From the NCBI GenBank assembly GCA_034437315.1, contig DAOTUC010000203.1, positions 1 to 31,740 on the forward strand: DNA of 31,740 nucleotides, given 5' to 3'. Positions 15,899-22,183 of this stretch are shown here, piece by piece; positions within the stretch are counted from its first letter, which is position 1, and each line of letters opens with the position of its first letter. This DNA comes from DSAR01 sp034437315 (GTDB lineage: Bacteria; Chloroflexota; Anaerolineae; B4-G1). Position numbers and translations under genes: made by a program. The notes beneath the pieces were generated by a model. The model saw only the letters and a program-made list of their open reading frames with translations. It ran no database searches and had not been told where the DNA came from.

Positions 15899-16540
15899 CT
15901 ATTTCTGTTTCTCGTTCGCTGTTTCAACCATCGTGCGGAAGAGGAGGTAGGAGGAAGTCGCGCCTGGATCCTGGTGACCAATGCTCCGTTCACCCAGATA
16001 GCTGGCGCGTCCCTTTTTAGCCAACATCGGGATGGTGTCCTTCATCCCCTGTTCCGCGGCTTCCAATGCCTGTTGCAAAGCACTGGTTGTATCGGCGCCG
16101 TTATCCAGCGCATCGCGCATCGCGTTTATGGCTGGTGTGATGGCATCGACCATCGTCTTATCTCCAAGGTTGGCCTTACCCCGCATCACGACCCCCTTAA
16201 GCGCCGCCTCCAGGGCCTCCAAAAGGTCACCGGCCTCCAACTCATATTTACCAGCGACGGCTGTTCCAGCCTGCATAAAGGCGGTGCCGTAGAGCGGCCC
16301 GCCCGCTCCGCCAACGCTGGAGACCAACGCCATCCCTGTCGTCTTGAGAATATTGCCGGCGTCCTTATCTTCCACGCTGGGCAATTTCTTCAGCACGGTC
16401 TGGAATCCGCGGTGCATATTGATCCCATGATCAGCATCGCCGATTGCCGAGTCCAATTCGGTCAAATACGTTTTGTTTTCTTCGATCGCGGCCGCCATTC
16501 TGTGAAGGCAGTCTAATACATCGGTGGTTGTGATGGGCAT
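15899..16540 (-). CDS. dhaL: Dihydroxyacetone kinase ADP-binding subunit DhaL
   Basis: 213 residues. It contains LTELDSAIGDADHGINM, with Asp30, Asp35 and Asp37 for Mg-ADP, then TGMALVSSVGGAGGPLYG, RGKANLGDKTM and KGRASYLGERSIGHQDPGA. These closely match PTS-dependent DhaL. In that system ADP stays bound and is rephosphorylated by DhaM, then phosphorylates DHA held by DhaK. The start at 16540 was chosen because AAGGAGAG lies 5 nt upstream. The frame is open 10 codons further up (MNVRRRRRDF) but without support. The gene lies between dhaK and glpK. A strong hairpin stands in the gap to dhaK. Confidence 0.96.
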   Translation of the reverse strand: MPITTTDVLDCLHRMAAAIEENKTYLTELDSAIGDADHGINMHRGFQTVLKKLPSVEDKDAGNILKTTGMALVSSVGGAGGPLYGTAFMQAGTAVAGKYELEAGDLLEALEAALKGVVMRGKANLGDKTMVDAITPAINAMRDALDNGADTTSALQQALEAAEQGMKDTIPMLAKKGRASYLGERSIGHQDPGATSSYLLFRTMVETANEKQK

Positions 16541-16590
16541 AAAGTCTCTCCTTCGTCGTCGTACATTCACGTCTACGTCTAATGGTCTTA

Positions 16591-16625
16591 GATTCCCCCT
16601 ACCTCATACACTGGCAGGGGGAATC
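16591..16625 (-). repeat. Intercistronic hairpin between dhaK and dhaL
   Basis: A perfect 10-bp stem: GATTCCCCCT at 16591-16600 and AGGGGGAATC at 16616-16625, with a 15-nt loop. There is no T-run beyond it. The core TTCCCCCT is shared with the hairpins at 14190 and 17775. Confidence 0.7.
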
Positions 16626-16664
16626 CGATGATTTCTTACTGTAGAGCCATCAACGCCTTGTGGG

Positions 16665-17738
<1,074 letters not shown>

Positions 17739-17774
17739 AATAGACCTCCTCTAATTCAATCAACAGGAGGGAAG

Positions 17775-17819
17775 CAGGGGGCCTCTTTCCTCCCAACGGA
17801 ATATGTTCATTTCCCCCTG
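17775..17819 (-). repeat. Intercistronic hairpin between glpF and dhaK
   Basis: CAGGGGG at 17775-17781 pairs with CCCCCTG at 17813-17819 (7 bp, 31-nt loop). A competing inner stem GAGGGAA/TTTCCTC lies within 17768-17792. No T-run follows. It belongs with the G5/C5 hairpins at 14190 and 16591. Confidence 0.55.
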
Positions 17820-17836
17820 ACTAAAGCACAGTTATC

Positions 17837-18631
17837 TTACTCCCCGGCGGGCAGGTTGGGGGTGACGAACCAGTCGTAGGCGAAGGCGCCCAACACCCCA
17901 CCGATCAGCGGCGCGATGACTGGGGGCAACAGCCAGTATAGCCCACCAAAGAGACCCTTCGTGCCGACGATGGTACCGAAGATACGGGGGCCCAGGTCAC
18001 GGGCCGGATTGATGGAGTAACCGCTGGGGCCGCCCAGGCAAAGGCCGACCGCGAGAACGGTCAGGGCGACGACCATGGGGCCAAGGTTGGCGCCCACGCC
18101 CAGATTCTTGGTATCTCCGCTGGCCAAAACGCCCCACAATAGCACCATCGTGCCGAAGATTTCGGTGAGGAAAGCGATGCCTAGCGAGTATGCGCCAGCG
18201 GACGCTGCGCCCGCCCCTCCCCACCAAGCTTGACCAAAAATGGAACCAGGGCCGGTGCACCAGACGTTGGGCATGCCGGCTGCTACCAGGCCGTCGAAGT
18301 AGGTGATGTAGACGCCCAGCGCGCCGAGGAAGGCGCCGACCAGCTGCGCCAACATGTAAGGCCCTACTTTGTTCCAGGGGAAACCGCGCTTCACGGCCAG
18401 AGCCAGGGTGACCGCCGGGTTGATGTGCGCGCCGGAGACGCCGCCGGTGACGTAAACGGCGACCATGACTGCCATCGCCCATCCCCAGGTGATCGTGTTC
18501 CAGTTGTAGGCCGGCGCAGCCAGGCGGGGAGCCAGCCCCACGTTGGCGACGACGCCGTCGCCCAAGAGGATCAGGATAAAGGTGCCAAACACCTCAGCGA
18601 TCAACTCTCCCGTTAAACCATTCTTCTTCAT
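17837..18631 (-). CDS. glpF: Glycerol uptake facilitator (aquaglyceroporin)
   Basis: 264 residues, six hydrophobic helices plus the two half-helices of the MIP fold. The first NPA is at residues 71-73 (GAHINPAVTLAL). The second is NPARD at 208-212 (YSINPARDLGPRIFG), and the Asp after it is typical of the glycerol-conducting GlpF branch rather than water-only aquaporins. It lets glycerol diffuse across the inner membrane, pulled by GlpK. The ATG is preceded by AAAGGAG at slightly long spacing. It is the first gene of the cluster and lies downstream of the long structured leader starting near 19064. Confidence 0.95.
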   Translation of the reverse strand: MKKNGLTGELIAEVFGTFILILLGDGVVANVGLAPRLAAPAYNWNTITWGWAMAVMVAVYVTGGVSGAHINPAVTLALAVKRGFPWNKVGPYMLAQLVGAFLGALGVYITYFDGLVAAGMPNVWCTGPGSIFGQAWWGGAGAASAGAYSLGIAFLTEIFGTMVLLWGVLASGDTKNLGVGANLGPMVVALTVLAVGLCLGGPSGYSINPARDLGPRIFGTIVGTKGLFGGLYWLLPPVIAPLIGGVLGAFAYDWFVTPNLPAGE

Positions 18632-18784
18632 GACTGATGTTCTCCTTTATTATAGTTAGACGAGCAAACTTTCGACACACGGCTTGATTTGGGCTAGACT
18701 CACACTATCGCGATATATCACCTCCCTCGCAGCATTACCCTCCTATTGAAGCATCACACCCCTCTCAACCCTGGATGTTGCAAC

Positions 18785-18825
18785 AAAAAAAGACACCATC
18801 CAAATCAATCCATTTGAATGGTGTC
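18785..18825 (-). terminator. Intrinsic terminator inside the leader upstream of glpF
   Basis: Read on the minus strand: a 14-bp stem (arms 18825-18812 and 18805-18792, one mismatch, core GACACCAT/ATGGTGTC) with a 6-nt loop. Seven T follow immediately (18791-18785). It lies about 240 nt after the predicted start near 19064 and 154 nt before the glpF ATG, which is what a transcription attenuator would look like. It could instead end a stand-alone small RNA. Confidence 0.85.
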
Positions 18826-18837
18826 AGTGAAGCCCAT

Positions 18838-19064
18838 TGCGCAGTCGCGACCAGCGGATAGCGCACGATTCAACGCCTATCCAGCAATAGAATTGAAAGA
18901 TAGCCCCCGCCAAACTGCGCATCTCTTTACCTCTTGGTTGGGAGTAAACGTTCACCCATCTTGCCTGAAGGAGAGCCGGGGTCGTTAGCCCCAACGGAGC
19001 GCCTGGGTGAACAGACCTAGTTTTAGGATACTAGATGGTGCACATGCTCTTGCGCTTGACCACA
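18838..19064 (-). promoter_or_regulatory. Structured 5' leader of the glycerol/DHA operon (candidate riboswitch/attenuator)
   Basis: This stretch holds no plausible gene but two closed RNA domains on the transcribed (minus) strand. Domain 1 is closed by a perfect 9-bp helix (GTTCACCCA 19012-19004 with TGGGTGAAC 18958-18950) around 45 nt that contain a GGGG/CCCC hairpin. Domain 2 is closed by a perfect 8-bp helix (TGCGCAGT 18921-18914 with ACTGCGCA 18845-18838) and contains a GGATAG..CTATCC hairpin. The terminator follows within 15 nt. CUCUCCUUCAGGCAAGA in domain 1 faintly recalls the glycine riboswitch core, but the rest does not fit. I do not recognise the class. Confidence 0.65.
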
Positions 19065-19070
19065 ATGCTC

Positions 19071-19100
19071 ATTATAGCTTATATGTGGAGGGTTTGTCAA
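19071..19100 (-). promoter_or_regulatory. Strong promoter of the glycerol/DHA operon, TTGACA-N18-TATAAT
   Basis: On the minus strand a perfect TTGACA (19100-19095), an 18-bp spacer and a perfect TATAAT (19076-19071). The predicted start is near 19064. It is the best promoter in the window and points into the structured leader and glpF. Confidence 0.85.
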
Positions 19101-19116
19101 GATTTTGGTCACATTT

Positions 19117-19164
19117 GTTTCATATTGAAACGATAGAAAAATGTCGGGTGTTGCAATATGAAAC
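19117..19164. promoter_or_regulatory. Tandem operator pair, GTTTCANNNTGAAAC
   Basis: Site 1, GTTTCATATTGAAAC (19117-19131), is a perfect 6-3-6 palindrome. Site 2, GTTGCAATATGAAAC (19150-19164), is the same palindrome with one arm mismatch. Centres are 33 bp apart, about three helical turns. Both lie just upstream of the -35 box (about -60 and -93), a position that favours an activator or a looping repressor. The shape resembles IclR-family sites. The Streptomyces glycerol operon is regulated by an IclR-type protein (GylR), but no regulator gene is in this window. Confidence 0.65.
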
Positions 19165-19186
19165 AGTAGTAATTTGATGAGCGATT

Positions 19187-19206
19187 AGAGTCTTTTTGAA
19201 GACTCT
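19187..19206 (-). terminator. Hairpin after the pdxA-family gene
   Basis: A perfect 8-bp stem AGAGTCTT/AAGACTCT with a 4-nt loop, 8 bp beyond the stop of the pdxA-like gene. No T-run follows on the minus strand, so termination may be weak or the hairpin may only protect the 3' end. Confidence 0.5.
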
Positions 19207-19213
19207 CTCGGAT

Positions 19214-20215
19214 TTAACTATGCAGTTCAAGCGTCAACTGGGCTGCTAATTTGATCGCCTCGACCATACTTTCCTCGCTGGCTACGCCCTGCCAGGCGAT
19301 GTCGAAAGCAGTGCCGTGATCCACCGACGTGCGCACGATAGGCAACCCCAACGTCACCGTCACGCTCCGCTCGAAGCCGTGGGTTTTGATGGGGATGTGG
19401 CCCTGATCGTGGTACATCGCCACCACCGCATCGAACGCGCCCCGGATAGCGTGAAAGAAGATGGAATCGGCCGGCATCGGCCCGTAGACCGTCAAGCCCT
19501 CGGCCTGCGCCGCCTCGACCGCTGGCTGGATGACGTCGATCTCCTCCCGGCCCAGCAATCCCTCGTCGCCGCCGTGCGGATTGAGCGCTGCGACCGCCAA
19601 GCTGGGGGCCGCGACGCCCATCAATCGCAGACCTGCGTCGGTCATACGGATCGTCTCCAGCACGTTTGCCCGCGTGATGTGGGCCGCGACCTCGCGCAGA
19701 GGGACGTGTCGGGTGACGTGCGTCACCCGCAGACCGGGCGTCGCCAGCATGGTCGTCGCCCGTTCCGCGCCGGTGAGCGCCGCCAGCAATTCGGTGTGCC
19801 CGATGTAGGAGACGCCGGCGGCTTGCAGCGCGGCCTTGTTGATCGGCCCGGTGGCGATAGCGTCAACCTCGCCCGCCTGGGCCAACTCGACCGCCCGCGT
19901 GACGTAATCCACCGACGCCTGCCCCGCCGCGGCCGAGACATATCCCGGCGCGAGTTGTTCGACGCCCCCGTTTCTCAGGTCGAGCACGTCCGGCGCGCGC
20001 GGGTCGAAACGGGCCTCCGAGACGTCGGCGACGCTGCGAACTCTCAACGGCGCCTCCACCAGCTTAACAGCTTTCGCCAGCACAGCGGCGTCGCCCACGA
20101 CCAGCGGGCGGCAACACGCCCAGACCGCCTCGCGGGCCAGCGCTTTCGCTGCCACCTCCGGCCCCACGCCGGCCGGATCGCCCATCGTGATGGCGACAAT
20201 CGACCGGCCGCTCAT
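19214..20215 (-). CDS. pdxA: PdxA family 4-hydroxythreonine-4-phosphate dehydrogenase
   Basis: 333 residues. It has ITMGDPAGVGPEV, ATGPINKAAL, IGHTELLA, ALNPHGGDEGLLGREE, MYHDQGHIPIK and RTSVDHGTAFDIA. The histidines in the VTRHVPL, NPHGG and MYHDQ blocks are the expected metal ligands. PdxA oxidises 4-phosphohydroxy-threonine in pyridoxal phosphate synthesis. The close paralogue PdxA2 acts on 4-phospho-threonate or erythronate and usually sits beside DUF1537 kinases, which are not seen here. No other pdx gene is in the window, so the choice between the two is open. The start overlaps the stop of the upstream GNAT gene as ATGA, so translation is coupled. Confidence 0.88.
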   Translation of the reverse strand: MSGRSIVAITMGDPAGVGPEVAAKALAREAVWACCRPLVVGDAAVLAKAVKLVEAPLRVRSVADVSEARFDPRAPDVLDLRNGGVEQLAPGYVSAAAGQASVDYVTRAVELAQAGEVDAIATGPINKAALQAAGVSYIGHTELLAALTGAERATTMLATPGLRVTHVTRHVPLREVAAHITRANVLETIRMTDAGLRLMGVAAPSLAVAALNPHGGDEGLLGREEIDVIQPAVEAAQAEGLTVYGPMPADSIFFHAIRGAFDAVVAMYHDQGHIPIKTHGFERSVTVTLGLPIVRTSVDHGTAFDIAWQGVASEESMVEAIKLAAQLTLELHS

Positions 20216-20820
20216 AGCTGCAACGCCAATTGGATCTCGTCACGCACCGGGATGCCGGCGAAACCGACCAGCTCGACGCCGCCGTGTTGCTCGACCACGC
20301 GCCCGGGGAGGATATTTGTGATGACGAAACCGAGCCGCTGGTAAAATCCCAGCGCCAGGAGATTGTCGTTGCTCGTGGCGACGACGATTTGGTTGACGCC
20401 GTCCTCTCTGCAAGCCGCGTCGATCAGCGCGCCCAGCAGCGAGTTGGCGACGCCCCGCCCTTGCCACTGAGGCGCAACGTGCAACGCCACCAGGTTGATC
20501 GCATCCTCATGCCGAGCGTAACTGGCGACGCCGACGATCTCGCGCTCGTCACAGGCGACGTAAGCCGGGATGTCCGCCGCTTGATAGGTGCAGTCAAAAC
20601 ACTCGATTTCCATTTCGTTCCAGAAATAGTTGACCAGCTCGATGAGATAGGGCCTGTCCATCTCCGTGACCGGGCGGATGGTCACCGGCGGGCGAGGGCT
20701 CTTGCCCCGGGGGCCGGTGATTTCCAGTCGGGCGTGGGAAAGACATAACCAACAGCCGTCTGTCCGGTCCCGGTAGATGGCCGAGTTGTCACAATAAGCG
20801 CACGTTTTCGTCATCTTCAT
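20212..20820 (-). CDS. GNAT acetyltransferase with N-terminal zinc-ribbon-like segment
   Basis: 202 residues. The first 30 have CAYCDNSAIY and DGCWLCLSHARLEI, two Cys pairs spaced like a small Zn ribbon. The GNAT domain follows (residues about 45-165), with the acetyl-CoA motif VAPQWQGRGVANSLLGAL and the closing ALGFYQRLGF. The acceptor is unknown. Zn-ribbon plus GNAT suggests a protein or nucleic-acid acceptor, but that is only inference. GAAGGAG precedes the ATG. Its 3' end overlaps pdxA by 4 bp, so the two are one transcript from the promoter at 20852-20879. Confidence 0.82.
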   Translation of the reverse strand: MKMTKTCAYCDNSAIYRDRTDGCWLCLSHARLEITGPRGKSPRPPVTIRPVTEMDRPYLIELVNYFWNEMEIECFDCTYQAADIPAYVACDEREIVGVASYARHEDAINLVALHVAPQWQGRGVANSLLGALIDAACREDGVNQIVVATSNDNLLALGFYQRLGFVITNILPGRVVEQHGGVELVGFAGIPVRDEIQLALQL

Positions 20821-20851
20821 GCCTTTGCTCCTTCTATCAGTTGATGTTACA

Positions 20852-20879
20852 ATTATACCCTACTACCATTCGGCGGCAA
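20852..20879 (-). promoter_or_regulatory. Promoter of the GNAT-pdxA transcript, TTGCCG-N16-TATAAT
   Basis: Minus strand: TTGCCG at 20879-20874, 16-bp spacer, TATAAT at 20857-20852. The predicted start is near 20845, giving a 25-nt leader with an AGAAGGAG ribosome-binding site. Confidence 0.65.
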
Positions 20880-20895
20880 CACGGATATGGGGGAC

Positions 20896-20930
20896 GAGAG
20901 TGGAGAATGGAGAGTTGAGAGTTGAGAAGA
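20896..20930 (+). repeat. GAGAGTT heptamer array (5 units)
   Basis: Five in-phase heptamers: GAGAGTG, GAGAATG, GAGAGTT, GAGAGTT, GAGAAGA. It lies between the two divergent promoters that serve the GNAT gene and the lipoyl-pathway gene, upstream of the latter's -35 box. Confidence 0.75.
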
Positions 20931-20945
20931 TCCGTTCCACCTTAC

Positions 20946-20974
20946 GTGACCCCTGTTTATTGAAAAGATAAAAT
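20946..20974 (+). promoter_or_regulatory. Promoter placing the transcription start on an AUG
   Basis: GTGACC (20946-20951), 17-bp spacer, TAAAAT (20969-20974). The start predicted 7 nt after the -10 box is position 20981, the A of the second in-frame ATG of the LipM-like gene. No Shine-Dalgarno exists. The -35 match is only partial. Confidence 0.5.
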
Positions 20975-21790
20975 ATGACAATGAATACTTACCCGATTGA
21001 GACCTGGCGTTTGATTCGCTCCGCCCCGGCGGATGGGGCGCACAATATGGCGGTGGATGAGGCAATTCTGCGCGCTATGGCGGCGGGCCAGTCACCGCCC
21101 ACGCTCCGTTTCTACGCCTGGGAGCCGGCATGCCTGTCTCTGGGACGGGGACAGCAAGCGGCCGACGTAGATCACGAGGCTCTGAAGGCGCGCGGATTTG
21201 ACGTAGTCCGCCGTCCCACCGGGGGGCAGGCTATTTTACACGTCGACGAGCTGACCTATAGCGTCGTCGTCCCCCAGAGCGACGCCCGCGTGTCCGGCGG
21301 CGTGACAGCGAGTTATCGCCGACTCAGCGCCGCGCTAATCCGGGGTCTTCAACGCCTGGGCGTCCCCGATATCGCCGCCGATCAACGGGCGGAAAACCGT
21401 CACACCCGGGGGCCAGTCTGTTTCGAGACCCCATCCGATTACGAGATCACCGCCGGGGGGCGCAAATTGGCCGGCAGCGCCCAGATGCGAGCTCAAGGCG
21501 TCGTGCTCCAACATGGCGCTGTGCCCCTGTATGGCGACATCACGCGCATTTGCCAATACCTGGCAGCCCACCCCGACCCCGACCTCGTGCGGGCCAGAGC
21601 GACTACCATCGAACAGGCGCTGGGCCGCTCAATCACGTGGGAGGAGATAATCGAGGCGATGATCGCCGGCTTCACCGATGGCCTGAATCTATGCTTACAA
21701 CCGGGCGGATTGACCGACGGGGAAATCATCCATGCGGAGAACCTCCGGGACAACAAATACGCCGCCCCCGCGTGGACCTATCGAATTTGA
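20975..21790 (+). CDS. lipM: LipM-like octanoyltransferase / lipoate-protein ligase family
   Basis: 271 residues of the biotin/lipoate A/B protein ligase fold. Motifs are NMAVDEAIL, RRPTGGQAILHVDELTYSVV, then CFETPSDYEITAGGRKLAGSAQ in two adjoining pieces and the VVLQHGAVPL strand. The Cys in the VCFETPSDYE block is at the place where LipM-type octanoyltransferases have their acyl-carrying Cys, and the Lys of GRKLAGSAQ is the lipoyl-AMP/acyl-site Lys. It would load octanoate or lipoate on lipoyl domains of 2-oxoacid dehydrogenases or GcvH. A lipoate ligase role is the alternative. The start is the first of two in-frame ATGs (20975, 20981). If the promoter at 20946 is real, translation begins at the second on a leaderless mRNA. 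Confidence 0.85.
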   Translation: MTMNTYPIETWRLIRSAPADGAHNMAVDEAILRAMAAGQSPPTLRFYAWEPACLSLGRGQQAADVDHEALKARGFDVVRRPTGGQAILHVDELTYSVVVPQSDARVSGGVTASYRRLSAALIRGLQRLGVPDIAADQRAENRHTRGPVCFETPSDYEITAGGRKLAGSAQMRAQGVVLQHGAVPLYGDITRICQYLAAHPDPDLVRARATTIEQALGRSITWEEIIEAMIAGFTDGLNLCLQPGGLTDGEIIHAENLRDNKYAAPAWTYRI

Positions 21791-21815
21791 ACTTGCCAAC
21801 CAGGCATGGTAGAAT
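21787..21815 (+). promoter_or_regulatory. Promoter of the DUF503 gene, TTGAAC-N17-TGgTAGAAT
   Basis: TTGAAC at 21787-21792 overlaps the stop of the lipM-like gene. After 17 bp comes an extended -10 TGgTAGAAT (hexamer 21810-21815). The predicted start is near 21822, so the CCAA octamer repeat at 21824-21858 makes up nearly the whole leader. Confidence 0.75.
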
Positions 21816-21823
21816 GACAGATA

Positions 21824-21858
21824 GCAAACTACCAATAGACCAACTGACCAACCCACCC
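21824..21858 (+). repeat. CCAAnnnA octamer repeat as 5' leader
   Basis: Units GCAAACTA, CCAATAGA, CCAACTGA and CCAACCCA, then a partial CCC, in phase at 8 bp. The array ends 2 bp before the ATG at 21861 and leaves no room for a Shine-Dalgarno. The leader is almost free of G and so likely unstructured. Confidence 0.7.
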
Positions 21859-21860
21859 AT

Positions 21861-22145
21861 ATGATAATCGGCGCCTGTCGTATCGAACTTCATCTTCCCG
21901 GCAACAGTTCCTTGAAGGGCAAACGCCGGCTGCTCAAACCCATCCTGTTGCGCCTGCGTCGGGAGTTTAATCTAGCCACGGCCGAAGTCGGTCACAACGA
22001 TTTCTGGCAATCCGCCCGCATCGCCCTCGTCACCGTCGGCAACGAACCGGGCTACATCCACACCAGCCTGGAGCGGGCGATCCAGTGGATTGAGCGTCAC
22101 CATCCAGAGGTGATGGTCGTCGATTGGGAGATCGAAATCCTGTAA
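21861..22145 (+). CDS. DUF503 / YlxP family protein
   Basis: 94 residues. The pattern MIIGACRIELHLPG, SLKGKRRLLKPILLRLRREF, AEVGHNDFWQSARIAL and a C-terminal acidic strand is the DUF503 family, a small ferredoxin-like fold. In many bacteria it is encoded beside rbfA/infB and has been linked to ribosome assembly or nucleic-acid binding. Its role is not firmly established. Here it stands alone between a LipM-like gene and a convergent TPR protein gene, away from translation genes. The ATG follows the CCAA repeat leader with no ribosome-binding site. Confidence 0.85.
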   Translation: MIIGACRIELHLPGNSSLKGKRRLLKPILLRLRREFNLATAEVGHNDFWQSARIALVTVGNEPGYIHTSLERAIQWIERHHPEVMVVDWEIEIL

Positions 22146-22183
22146 TGGCGGATCAATCGCGACGCTGCCGTTTGCCTCTATCG

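Noticed and set aside
18649..18654. TATAAT on the minus strand just upstream of glpF as a second promoter
   Set aside because: No acceptable -35 at 16-18 bp, and the predicted start would fall in the ribosome-binding site. It is kept only as a weak possibility.
18706..18715. Perfect palindrome TATCGCGATA between terminator and glpF
   Set aside because: It is only 10 bp, single copy, and could arise by chance in AT/GC mixed sequence. There is no second site to support an operator.
18950..19012. Glycine riboswitch in the glpF leader
   Set aside because: Only a short stretch (CUCUCCUUCAGGCAAG) resembles the glycine aptamer. The other conserved core and the paired elements are not in the expected order, and glycine makes little sense for glycerol uptake. 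A covariance-model search would decide.
19316..20344. 342-codon open frame antisense to pdxA
   Set aside because: The translation is Arg/His/Asp-rich with no family signature, as expected for the complement of a GC-rich gene. pdxA on the other strand has all family motifs.
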